Assembly (NCBI GenBank): GCA_018222915.1
Contig: JAAEZI010000015.1
Coordinates: 1 to 64,000, forward strand
Source of the DNA: Algicola sp.
GTDB taxonomy: Bacteria; Bacteroidota; Bacteroidia; Flavobacteriales; Flavobacteriaceae
Direction of reading: 5' to 3'
DNA length: 64,000 bases
Positions 54,692 through 63,642 of this stretch are shown piece by piece. The notes under the pieces are model-generated. The model was not told the DNA's origin and searched no databases. It was given only the letters and a program-made list of their open reading frames with translations. A program made the position numbers and the translations under genes. Within the stretch, counting starts at the first letter, position 1; each line of letters starts with the position of its first letter.

Positions 54692-55478
54692 AGACATACT
54701 CATTCTGTTGGCGGCTTTCTACTTGGTCATTGCAGTTCCTGCACAAACGATTAATTTAAAAGGCAAGATTACAGCCAATGCCGATGTTGGGCATATTCAT
54801 GTTCTTAACATTTCAGCTAAAGAATATACAGTCTCAGATGATCAAGGCCAATTTGAAATTCCGGTGAATGTAAAAGATACCCTCTTAATTTCAAGCGTCC
54901 AGTACATCCCTCAGCACATACAAATCACTAAAGAAATTATGGACAATAAGACGCTAAATGTGGTTCTTGAAGATAGGGTCAACGAGCTCGACGAAGTGGT
55001 TGTTGGAAAGGTGTTAACTGGCAATTTGCTCATAGATGTTGAAAACAGTGATGCCCAACGTGATATTAATTTTTATGACGTAGGAATTCCTGGCTATACA
55101 GGAAAACCTAAAACCCAAAAGGAACGTCGTTTGTATGAAGCAGACGCAGGAAAATCCATTGTGATTGCTCCTTTATTTATCGGTATTAACATTCATAAGA
55201 TTCTCAATAAGATTTCAGGTCGTACAAAGAAACTTAAAAGCCATGTAAAATTGGAAGCTCAAATAACCTGTATGAACCAGATGACCTCCGAGTTTAAGTC
55301 CTTACTGTTTGCAGATAAATCGATTACCGATGCCATGATAGCCGATTTTTTCTATTACGCAGCTGAAGACCCAAAGTTTACAGAATTATGCAGCGATTAC
55401 AATAGTTTTGAAGTTTATAAGTTTTTGGTTTCAAAATTACAAGCGATAGACGACGACAATTCTCAGTCTAAGGATTAA
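54678..55478 (+). CDS. Exported carboxypeptidase-regulatory-like protein, paralogue 3
   Basis: A 266-residue paralogue starting at TTG 54678 within paralogue 2 (14-base overlap), beginning KKNKDILILLAAFYLVIAVPAQT, a signal peptide. The domain with GHIHVLNISAKEYTVSDDQG and NELDEVVVGKVLTG is followed by RDINFYDVGIPGYTG and a helical C-terminus. Together with paralogues 1 and 2 it arose by tandem duplication. The function is unknown; it is likely periplasmic. The next gene is 66 bases downstream. Confidence 0.82.
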   Translation: MKKNKDILILLAAFYLVIAVPAQTINLKGKITANADVGHIHVLNISAKEYTVSDDQGQFEIPVNVKDTLLISSVQYIPQHIQITKEIMDNKTLNVVLEDRVNELDEVVVGKVLTGNLLIDVENSDAQRDINFYDVGIPGYTGKPKTQKERRLYEADAGKSIVIAPLFIGINIHKILNKISGRTKKLKSHVKLEAQITCMNQMTSEFKSLLFADKSITDAMIADFFYYAAEDPKFTELCSDYNSFEVYKFLVSKLQAIDDDNSQSKD

Positions 55479-55544
55479 ATCCATTCAAGTATTAACATTT
55501 TTTAAGACATTATCTTTTGATAAAATGGCTATTTTTACAACTTA

Positions 55545-56054
55545 ATGATTGTTATGAATGCCATAAGGCTTACTATTTTAGCTTTAATATTTCCCTTATT
55601 TACTGCGGCTGCCCACAAATATTATGTGAGTGTGACACAGATAAGTTATGTCAAGGAGAAACGAGCGGTTCAAATGATATCCCGAATTGATATTGCGGAT
55701 TTAGAATTGACCTTGCAAGAACGTTATGATTCATCCATTAAACTGACTGATATCAATGAAAAACCTACAGTCGATTCCTACATTAAATCTTATTTAGATC
55801 AAAAATTACAAATCAAGATTAATACGCAAAAAGTCGCTTTTAATTTTATAGGAAAAGAATACCAAAACGACGTGATCGTTTGTTATTTGGAAATAGAAAA
55901 TGTTGACGCTATCAACACCATTGAAATTAAAAACGCATTACTCTTTGATAGGTTTTCAGATCAGAAAAATATTGTAAAAACTAAAATAAACGGATCGGTC
56001 GAGAATTTAATTTTCACGAGAGAACAACAAGACCAATACTTAAACTTTAAATAA
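55545..56054 (+). CDS. DUF6702-like exported protein
   Basis: A 169-residue protein with signal peptide (LTILALIFPLFTAAA-HKYY; start at 55545 or 55554). The mature part begins HKYYVSVTQISYV and is mixed alpha/beta. I recognise it as the flavobacterial DUF6702 type from memory; the function is unknown. It lies 66 bases after the three paralogues and 23 bases before the M1 peptidase gene, so it is likely part of one transcription unit. Confidence 0.72.
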   Translation: MIVMNAIRLTILALIFPLFTAAAHKYYVSVTQISYVKEKRAVQMISRIDIADLELTLQERYDSSIKLTDINEKPTVDSYIKSYLDQKLQIKINTQKVAFNFIGKEYQNDVIVCYLEIENVDAINTIEIKNALLFDRFSDQKNIVKTKINGSVENLIFTREQQDQYLNFK

Positions 56055-56077
56055 TTCAACCCTTTTTAATTACATCT

Positions 56078-58375
56078 ATGAAATTACTAAAATACATGTG
56101 TTTGTCCATAGCTTTTTTGTCACTAAATGCTTGGGCACAGGATCAAGAACAAGATCGTAAACCTGGTCATACGAATCAGAATAAATTTAAACAGTTGTAT
56201 GATGAGTTTTCGACACCAAATATGTTTCGAACAGGTTCTGGAGCACCTGGTCCTGCGTATTATCAGCAACAAGCTGATTACAAAATGGACATTGAAATTA
56301 ACGATGAAACCGCTGTATTAAGTGGTAATGAAACCATTACTTACACCAATAATTCTCCTGACGAGTTGAGCTATTTATGGGTGCAATTAGATCAGAATGT
56401 ACGTCAAAAGGACTCGCCATCTCAAGATATTGGTACGAGTCGAGTGGCACCAGCTTTATCGGCATCTCGATTTGCGTCTTCTTACATGGAAGAGCGTTTT
56501 GATGGTGGATTCAATATTGAAAAGGTGACAAGTACAGATGGTAAAGCACTCCCTCATACCATACACCAAACCATGATGCGTATTGAGTTGCCTAAACCAA
56601 TGAAGACTGGTGATAAGTTTTCTTTTAATATCAAATGGTGGTATCAGATAAATAATCATGTGACCGATGGTGGACGTTCTGGCTATGAATTATTCCCTGA
56701 CGGAAATAGAAACTATGTAATCGCGCAATTCTATCCTAGAATGGCTGTTTATAATGATGTAGAAGGTTGGCAAAACTCCCAATTCTGGGGTCGTGACGAA
56801 TTTGCGCTTCCATTCGGAAATTTTGAAGTAAATATAACGGTTCCAGCAGATCATCTCTTGGACGGTACAGGCCGACTTACAAATAGAAAAGACGTATTCT
56901 CAAGTGATATGATGAAGCGTTATGAAAAAGCGAAGACATCTTATAACGAACCGGTAGTTATCGCGACACAAGAAGAAGCTGAGGCAAGAGAAAAATCCCG
57001 CTCAAAGAAAAAGAAGACTTGGAAATTGTCTGCAGAAAATGTTCGAGATTTTGGTTTTGCAACTTCAAGAAAATACATATGGGATATGATGGCCGTAAAA
57101 ATTGGTGATAAAGACGTTATGGCTGTGTCTCTATACTCTAAAGAAGGAAATCCTCTTTGGGAACAATGGTCTACAAAAGCCGTGGCTAGTACATTAAAAT
57201 CGTACTCTCGAATGACTTTCGATTACCCTTATCATAAAGCCATTTCAGTACATGCAAGACGCCAAGGAATGGAATATCCAATGATTTGTTGGAATTATGG
57301 TAGACCAGATGAAAATGGTAATTATGATGATCGAACAAAATATGGTATGATGAGTGTGATCATTCACGAAGTTGGTCATAACTTTTTCCCAATGATTGTG
57401 AATAGTGATGAACGCCAATGGACATGGATGGACGAAGGACTAAATACATTTATGCAATATGTTGCAGAGCAAGATTTTGGAGAGTGGTATCCAGATGCGC
57501 TATCTCCAGGAGATGAAACTTACCCATCGCGTCGTGGACCTGCCAAAAATATTGTGAGGTATATGGGAGGTAATCAAGATTATATTTCGCCTATCATGAC
57601 TAAAGGTTTGAATGTATATCAGTTTGGCAATAACGCCTACGGAAAACCAGCAACAGCCTTAAATATTTTGAGAGAAACGGTTATGGGACGTGAATTGTTC
57701 GATTATGCCTTCAAGGAATATGCGCAACGCTGGATGTTCAAACACCCAACACCTGAAGACTTTTTCCGTACGATGGAAGATGCATCAGCATTCGATTTGG
57801 ATTGGTACTGGAGAGGATGGTTTTATACAACAGATTGGGTAGATATAGGTCTTAAAGATGTTAAAAAATATTACGTGTCTTCAATCCCTAATCAATACGC
57901 TAAAAATTATGCGGAAAGTAGAAGTTTGAATTTAGATGATCTTGATTTAGTTTACTTAACGGAAGAAGGTAGTGAAGAGTTTGACGAAAAATTACGTCAA
58001 GGGACCTCAGAAGATAATTCACCAACCTTGAAAGCTTATCTTTTGGATAATTTTACGGCTGAAGAACGACAAAAAATGCAACAGCCTAAATATTTTTATG
58101 ACATTACTTTTGAAAAACCAGGTGGTTTAGTTATGCCTATTATTGTTGAATATACTTACGCAGATGGAACGTCTAAAACAGAAACGTATCCAGCACAAAT
58201 TTGGCGTTATAATGATAACGAGGTCACTAAAGCGATTGCTTCAGAAAAAGAAATCGTTTCAATTACGATTGATCCAAAACAAGAAACAGCGGATATTGAT
58301 ACTACCAACAATTCATGGCCAAAAGAAGTGGAGGATAGTGAATTTGATAAGTTCAAAAATAAAGTGAAAGGTTAA
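56078..58375 (+). CDS. M1-family zinc metallopeptidase (aminopeptidase)
   Basis: A 765-residue exported gluzincin. The signal peptide (LCLSIAFLSLNAWA-QDQ) is followed by the M1 N-terminal beta-domain. The catalytic core has HEVGHN (HExxH zinc ligands and catalytic Glu, about residue 430) and WMDEGLN with the third ligand. It probably trims peptides in the periplasm or at the surface. It closes the unit that includes DUF6702 and possibly the three paralogues; a strong terminator follows. Confidence 0.92.
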   Translation: MKLLKYMCLSIAFLSLNAWAQDQEQDRKPGHTNQNKFKQLYDEFSTPNMFRTGSGAPGPAYYQQQADYKMDIEINDETAVLSGNETITYTNNSPDELSYLWVQLDQNVRQKDSPSQDIGTSRVAPALSASRFASSYMEERFDGGFNIEKVTSTDGKALPHTIHQTMMRIELPKPMKTGDKFSFNIKWWYQINNHVTDGGRSGYELFPDGNRNYVIAQFYPRMAVYNDVEGWQNSQFWGRDEFALPFGNFEVNITVPADHLLDGTGRLTNRKDVFSSDMMKRYEKAKTSYNEPVVIATQEEAEAREKSRSKKKKTWKLSAENVRDFGFATSRKYIWDMMAVKIGDKDVMAVSLYSKEGNPLWEQWSTKAVASTLKSYSRMTFDYPYHKAISVHARRQGMEYPMICWNYGRPDENGNYDDRTKYGMMSVIIHEVGHNFFPMIVNSDERQWTWMDEGLNTFMQYVAEQDFGEWYPDALSPGDETYPSRRGPAKNIVRYMGGNQDYISPIMTKGLNVYQFGNNAYGKPATALNILRETVMGRELFDYAFKEYAQRWMFKHPTPEDFFRTMEDASAFDLDWYWRGWFYTTDWVDIGLKDVKKYYVSSIPNQYAKNYAESRSLNLDDLDLVYLTEEGSEEFDEKLRQGTSEDNSPTLKAYLLDNFTAEERQKMQQPKYFYDITFEKPGGLVMPIIVEYTYADGTSKTETYPAQIWRYNDNEVTKAIASEKEIVSITIDPKQETADIDTTNNSWPKEVEDSEFDKFKNKVKG

Positions 58376-58392
58376 TCATTCACATTTAAATT

Positions 58393-58424
58393 AAAAAAAA
58401 CCGGCTTTTACAGCCGGTTTTTTT
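58393..58424 (+). terminator. Terminator after the M1 peptidase gene
   Basis: Stem AAACCGGCT / AGCCGGTTT with a 5-base loop and a T-tract, 18 bases past the stop. Confidence 0.9.
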
Positions 58425-58508
58425 ATGTTTTTTGCTGTACACACAACATGAGCAACAGAAGCTTGTAGAAATGGTGTTAATTGTATAATTAATATCAAAA
58501 CATCTCAT

Positions 58509-58516
58509 TATATTTG
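58509..58516 (+). promoter_or_regulatory. -7 box directly before tatA
   Basis: TATATTTG ends 4 bases before the GTG at 58521; fits TAnnTTTG. The transcript may start at or next to the start codon. Confidence 0.55.
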
Positions 58517-58520
58517 CAAT

Positions 58521-58808
58521 GTGATATACAAGTCAACATTATTATTTATCGGAACAACAGAAGTAATGTTTATACTTCTCGTGGTGGTCATGGTGTTTGG
58601 TGCCAAACGTATACCTGAAATTGCTAAAGGTATGGGTAAAGGCATGAGAATGTTACGCGACGCTACCAACGATATTAAAACTGAAATCACCAATAGTGCC
58701 GAAAAGCAAGGTATTGATACAAGTGTCACTAAAGACATTCAAGAGGAGATCAATAAGGTGAAAGATGATCTTGAAGATTTTACGGGTTCCATCCGAAGAA
58801 ACCCTTAA
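58521..58808 (+). CDS. tatA: Sec-independent translocase protein TatA/TatE type
   Basis: A 95-residue protein with the TatA plan: short N-terminus, one membrane helix (LLFIGTTEVMFILLVVVMVFG), then the amphipathic helix GAKRIPEIAKGMGKGMRMLRDATNDIK and a charged tail. It forms the pore of Tat export. The start is GTG at 58521; an ATG at 58565 would delete half the membrane helix. No tatC is adjacent. A likely Tat substrate is the M15 carboxypeptidase at 50893-51630. Confidence 0.93.
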   Translation: MIYKSTLLFIGTTEVMFILLVVVMVFGAKRIPEIAKGMGKGMRMLRDATNDIKTEITNSAEKQGIDTSVTKDIQEEINKVKDDLEDFTGSIRRNP

Positions 58809-58923
58809 TTGCTAATTCAGCAGAAATCATAACTTATTTTTATTCATATCGTAATTTTTAGTGCGATTAAACTCTAATTATTTAATATATTTAGGAAATC
58901 ATTAACCATCTAAATCTTATTAA

Positions 58924-60429
58924 ATGAAAAGAATGTACTTAAAGGTAATGCTATTACTAGCCATTACCATCGTATCTTGTGCTAAAGAAGATGCTATTAT
59001 TGAAATTGAATCTCAAGAACATCAATTTCCAGAAGACCCACTTACCGTCCAAGAAATCAATCAACGAATTAGTGAAACATTGAGAGCCACAGGTGATTTC
59101 GATTGGAATAAGGTGGATGCTCATTTCTTATGGAGTGCTGTGATTCATGGACAAAATGTTTTAACTATAGGCTATGGTAACGAAGGTCAAAGCTTCAGTG
59201 AAACTAGAGACACCGAATTGGAAAATAAAAAGAATGGCTTGATTGAAATTGTACTCGAAAAGGAAGGCATTGATAAAAGTGACCTAAAACTTGTCGAGCA
59301 AGAGGTTTTGACGGTTATCGATGTAGGTGTAGAAAATATCGCGACCATTATTGCCCTTAAAAACCATAAGGACGTCCGTTATTTGGAACCTAATGGGTAT
59401 AATTTATTTGTGTTTGATGAAGCTGAAAGATCCAGTTCTGGATGTGATAAAAATGGCGATTACATAAATGCATCCCACTATACCACCATTAGCCCGAACA
59501 ATGCTCAAGTATCTTGGCATTTTGGCGAGCATAATATTCAGCAAGCTTGGGGACTCACGACAGGATCAGGTGTTACGGTTGGATTAATTGATACTGGTGT
59601 ATCACAATCGCAGTACCTGTTGAATTCGTCAGGATTTAATGACGGTTATTCAAATGGTCGTTTTGTTCAAAAGTATGGCACCTTCATCGATTCTAGTTGG
59701 TGGTGGTCTAGCAATTACGATGGTCCTCATGATAAGTGTGGACATGGGACGGCTATGGGATCTACCATAGCGTCACCACGAAATGATAATGGTATGCCTG
59801 TTGGTGTTGCTTATAATTCGAATTTGGTGGCATATAGAGCCACCGAAGATGTTCTGTTGAATGACTATCATGAGCGTAAAGGAGTATCTCGCGCCTTAAC
59901 AGAACTAGGGAATAGGAGCGATGTAAAAATTATTTCTATGTCTATCGGTTATGTTTGGTCCATAGGAAATATAAAAGATGCGGTTAAATACGCTTACAGT
60001 AAAAATAAACTGATCTTTGCGGCTGGTGGAACTTCCACAAGTTTTACGAACGGGTTTGGCGTTATCTTTCCAGCTACCATGAGTGAGACAGTAGCTGTTA
60101 CAGGTGTCGATGACGGTAGCAACTATGAGCGTTGTGAAACTTGTCATAGTGGTGATAAAATTGATTTTACCATTATCATGGAAGGTGATAATAACACGAG
60201 TAAGGCACCTCCAGTTCTAGGGTTTTATAATGGTGACCGCAGATATACTGGTGGTTCTTCGGTAGCCACTGCTACAACAGCAGGTATTGCAGCACTTGTT
60301 TGGTCAAGACACCCAACATGGAGCAGAACTCAGGTCTTAAATAGATTAAAACAATCCTCAGATTTCTATCCGTATAGAAATGGCAGTTTTGGTTATGGAA
60401 ATATTGATGCTTGGCAAGCTGTTCAATAA
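58924..60429 (+). CDS. Subtilisin-like serine protease, lipoprotein
   Basis: A 501-residue S8 peptidase with lipobox IVSC (Cys near residue 19). The catalytic triad is seen in order: Asp in LIDTGVSQ (~222), His in CGHGTAMGSTIAS (~275), and Ser in GGSSVATA (~445). A pro-domain lies between residues ~35 and 170. Being a lipoprotein, it is probably attached to the outer membrane or surface. A strong hairpin terminator follows, so it is transcribed apart from the next kinase gene. Confidence 0.93.
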   Translation: MKRMYLKVMLLLAITIVSCAKEDAIIEIESQEHQFPEDPLTVQEINQRISETLRATGDFDWNKVDAHFLWSAVIHGQNVLTIGYGNEGQSFSETRDTELENKKNGLIEIVLEKEGIDKSDLKLVEQEVLTVIDVGVENIATIIALKNHKDVRYLEPNGYNLFVFDEAERSSSGCDKNGDYINASHYTTISPNNAQVSWHFGEHNIQQAWGLTTGSGVTVGLIDTGVSQSQYLLNSSGFNDGYSNGRFVQKYGTFIDSSWWWSSNYDGPHDKCGHGTAMGSTIASPRNDNGMPVGVAYNSNLVAYRATEDVLLNDYHERKGVSRALTELGNRSDVKIISMSIGYVWSIGNIKDAVKYAYSKNKLIFAAGGTSTSFTNGFGVIFPATMSETVAVTGVDDGSNYERCETCHSGDKIDFTIIMEGDNNTSKAPPVLGFYNGDRRYTGGSSVATATTAGIAALVWSRHPTWSRTQVLNRLKQSSDFYPYRNGSFGYGNIDAWQAVQ

Positions 60430-60450
60430 TAATAAAAAATAAGATTAATT

Positions 60451-60485
60451 GAAACCTCTACACAAGTAGAGGTTTCTTTGTTTTT
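60451..60485 (+). terminator. Terminator after the S8 protease gene
   Basis: A perfect 11-bp stem GAAACCTCTAC / GTAGAGGTTTC with loop ACAA and a T-tract. Confidence 0.92.
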
Positions 60486-60707
60486 AAATGACTTTTTCCC
60501 AAATTAAAGCAAGATTGATGGCTGAATTGTCGTTGAAATTTGACCCTGTGACTCATTTAAAAATCCTCGTTTTAAGGATGTATTTCATCGATTTTACGTT
60601 GAGAACTATGAATTTCAACGCTAAAAAAGATGTATTCAACGATAATATTGCATTTGTACTGATACAATCAAATACATTACGAGTCCCAAATTAACCTCTA
60701 TTGAATT

Positions 60708-62999
60708 ATGAAAGCAAACCTACTTTACTGTTTTCTGTTATGTCACCTCTTGTCTTTCGGTCAAACCGAAAGAGCTCTAATCAATAAAATTGATAGCATC
60801 AATGAGCAAGCGCTTTATCATTATCGTAGTAACGAGCTTGTAAAATCTTTTAATGCCTTTAACACAGCAATTAAATTATCAGATTCTATTAAGGATCACT
60901 ATGGCAATGCTGTGGCTAATTTCACTATTGGTAAGATTTACAATTACATGCAAGATGATAACAAGGCTGAAGTGAGTTATACTCGAGCTATTCAAGCATC
61001 GAGATTAGCAAGTGACAATTTTATTTTGGCAAGCTCTTATTTAAACTTGGGTAAGATGTTTATGCGTCATGAACCGCCAACCAAAGCCATTCCATATTTA
61101 GAGAAGGCCTTGTATTATACGAATAAGCATGAGCTTCGTGATCAAAATAATAAAGATTGTAAGAATGAGATCCTGTTTGAGACACATATCATTTTAGCAA
61201 AGTTGTATTTGGAAATTTCAGATACACAGAATGCGTTGATATATCTTTCCAAGGCGGAACGAGATTTAAAGTATATTAATGACCAAGGATACTCGGAAGC
61301 CCAATGGAATTTGGTTTTTGGCGAGTACTGTATCTATAAAGAATTATATAATAGTGCCAGTATGAAGCTAAACAAAGCAGCTGCTTTGTTGGAACAGCAT
61401 AATGTTGGTAACGCAGAGAATAAAAAGGAACTGCTAAGTGCTATCTATGAACAATTGTCGACATGCTATGCTTGGTTAGAAAATGATAGCCGCGCCTATC
61501 AAACACTTCTCATTCATAATACGTATAAAGATGAATTATTAAATGAAGAACGAATTAGACAAGATATTATTGCCAAATCGAAACTGTCCATAGAGAATTA
61601 TAAGAATGCAGCGCAACTGGCAAATAGCGAAAGAATAGAGCAGTTGGTTGCAAGTAACAAGATTAAGAATGTGAATATTATTATTTCCATCATGGTCTTT
61701 TTACTTGGTATTTCATTATTAACCATGTATAAAAGTTATAGTTCTAAACGAAAGTTAAGTGATATTCTTAAAGCAAGGAATAAAGAATTAGAACTCGCCA
61801 AAAATGAGGCTGAAAAATCTTCAGAATTAAAAAGTAACTTCATCTCCAATGTGACCCATGAATTGAGAACACCACTTTATGGTGTTGTAGGATTGACATC
61901 TATTCTCTTAAAGAATAATAGTTTGAGTTCAAGAGACACGAAATTTTTAAAATCTTTAAAATACTCAGGAGATTACCTATTAAACTTGGTGAATGATGTC
62001 CTTCAAATTGAAAAAATTGAATCCCAAAAAATTGAACTTAAAAATGTCACGGTCAATATCCGACTATTAATAGAAAATTTAGTCAATTCATTTGATTATC
62101 GCTTGGAGGAAACAAATAATGAACTGCAAATTAGCATTGATAAGTATATACCCGAATTTATTAAATGTGATAATGTGAGGTTATCTCAAGTATTAATCAA
62201 TCTGATAGGAAATAGTATTAAGTTTACTGAAAATGGAAAAATCCATATTCGAATCTTGCATCTAAATACAGTAGGTGATTACGTGAGTCTTCGTTTTGAA
62301 ATCGAGGACAATGGTCCGGGAATTCCAAAGGAAAAACAAAAAACTATTTTTGAGAATTTTTCACAATTAGATGATAATAGCAATACGAATTATCAAGGTA
62401 CGGGATTAGGTTTACCAATTTCAAAAAATATTATTGAGCTTTTTGGAAGTGTTTTAGAAGTGGAGAGTGAGGTCAACACAGGTACCATATTCAGCTTTGA
62501 ACTAACCTTTGATATTGAAAGAGAAGCTAAAGCCAATGTTAGGAAAGTGAATAAAACAAGGGGGCGATCTACAGGATTGAATAGAAAGTACAAGATTTTA
62601 GTCGCTGAAGACAATAAAATCAATCAAATTGTCACACAAAATTTATTACATAAAGAAAACTATGAGTGTGTCATTGCGAAAAACGGACAGGAAGCTGTCG
62701 AATTTTTTGAGACGACGCATTTCGATTTGATTTTAATGGATATTAATATGCCAATTATGCATGGTAATGAAGCCACTAAAATTATTAGAGCTTCAAATGC
62801 CAATGTACCAATTATTGCATTAACGGCAGCAGATATTGAGGAGGTGAAAGGTAATTACCAACTTATAGGTTATGATGATGTCATCACAAAGCCATTTGAT
62901 AATTATGAGTTTTTTCAAACGGTTTCAGAACATATTGAAAAATACAAATCAATACATCATACGGAATTAAATGAACCGAGACTCGTAAAAGTGTCTTAA
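60708..62999 (+). CDS. Hybrid histidine kinase with TPR sensor and receiver
   Basis: A 763-residue membrane kinase. The signal peptide (LLYCFLLCHLLSFGQT) is followed by TPR repeats to about residue 300, presumably periplasmic. One transmembrane helix lies near 325-345. HisKA has NVTHELRTPLYGVVG, the HATPase N-box is NLIGNSIKFTENG and G-boxes DNGPGIP and GTGLGLPISK. A C-terminal receiver starts at KILVAEDNKINQ with phospho-acceptor Asp in ILMDINMP and Lys in DVITKPFD. The output partner is unknown. Confidence 0.93.
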   Translation: MKANLLYCFLLCHLLSFGQTERALINKIDSINEQALYHYRSNELVKSFNAFNTAIKLSDSIKDHYGNAVANFTIGKIYNYMQDDNKAEVSYTRAIQASRLASDNFILASSYLNLGKMFMRHEPPTKAIPYLEKALYYTNKHELRDQNNKDCKNEILFETHIILAKLYLEISDTQNALIYLSKAERDLKYINDQGYSEAQWNLVFGEYCIYKELYNSASMKLNKAAALLEQHNVGNAENKKELLSAIYEQLSTCYAWLENDSRAYQTLLIHNTYKDELLNEERIRQDIIAKSKLSIENYKNAAQLANSERIEQLVASNKIKNVNIIISIMVFLLGISLLTMYKSYSSKRKLSDILKARNKELELAKNEAEKSSELKSNFISNVTHELRTPLYGVVGLTSILLKNNSLSSRDTKFLKSLKYSGDYLLNLVNDVLQIEKIESQKIELKNVTVNIRLLIENLVNSFDYRLEETNNELQISIDKYIPEFIKCDNVRLSQVLINLIGNSIKFTENGKIHIRILHLNTVGDYVSLRFEIEDNGPGIPKEKQKTIFENFSQLDDNSNTNYQGTGLGLPISKNIIELFGSVLEVESEVNTGTIFSFELTFDIEREAKANVRKVNKTRGRSTGLNRKYKILVAEDNKINQIVTQNLLHKENYECVIAKNGQEAVEFFETTHFDLILMDINMPIMHGNEATKIIRASNANVPIIALTAADIEEVKGNYQLIGYDDVITKPFDNYEFFQTVSEHIEKYKSIHHTELNEPRLVKVS

Positions 63000-63000
63000 G

Positions 63001-63642
63001 TTACCTCTTCCTGCTAATGGTTAAGCCATCCCTAATGGGAAGGACAACCGTTTCAACTCGAGCATCATTTTTTAAAAGTGTATTAAACGCCAAGACTGCT
63101 TTAGTCGATAGGTCTTTATCAGGTACTGGCTCTATCACTTTACCATGCCAAAGCACATTGTCTGATAAGATTATTCCACCAGGATTAAGCTTGTCAATAA
63201 TCGCATGAAAATAATTGACGTAATTGGGTTTGTCGGCATCTATAAACACCAAATCAAAGGTTTTATCGAGCTTAGGAATGATTTCAAGCGCGTTCCCCAA
63301 ATGCTGATGGATGTTGGATCCGTATTCCGAAAGATTGAAGTATTTACGTTGAAAATCTACTAGCTCTTCATTAATATCTATCGTGTGTACCTCACCTGAT
63401 GGTTGTAAACCTTCAGCCAAACAAAGGGTCGCATAGCCTGTAAATGTGCCTAATTCCAATATGGACTTTGGTCTTACTAATTTTGAAATCATACTCAAAA
63501 TACGACCTTGATACGGACCAGAAAGCATGATTGGTTGTAATACTTTTTGATAGGTTTCTCTTGCGAGCTGTTGTAGTAAAATTGGCTCATCTTCAGAATG
63601 AGACACAACATACTGGTCAAGTTTATCTGGTAAGAAATGCAT
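63001..63642 (-). CDS. O-methyltransferase (catechol O-methyltransferase-like)
   Basis: A 213-residue SAM-dependent O-methyltransferase of the Methyltransf_3 family. Typical elements are ILELGTFTGYATLCLAE, IDINEELVDFQ, and FIDADKPNYVNY with the metal-binding Asp and following GGIILSDNVLWHG. It acts on small catechol-like or other hydroxyl substrates; the identity is unknown. Its start overlaps the upstream amidohydrolase stop by one base (TAATG), so the two are translationally coupled. Confidence 0.9.
   Translation of the reverse strand: MHFLPDKLDQYVVSHSEDEPILLQQLARETYQKVLQPIMLSGPYQGRILSMISKLVRPKSILELGTFTGYATLCLAEGLQPSGEVHTIDINEELVDFQRKYFNLSEYGSNIHQHLGNALEIIPKLDKTFDLVFIDADKPNYVNYFHAIIDKLNPGGIILSDNVLWHGKVIEPVPDKDLSTKAVLAFNTLLKNDARVETVVLPIRDGLTISRKR

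Noticed and set aside
60488-60694. A 68-residue open frame between the S8 protease terminator and the hybrid kinase gene
   Set aside because: No recognisable features, and it sits just after a terminator T-tract. It may be chance in the AT-rich leader; not listed as a gene.
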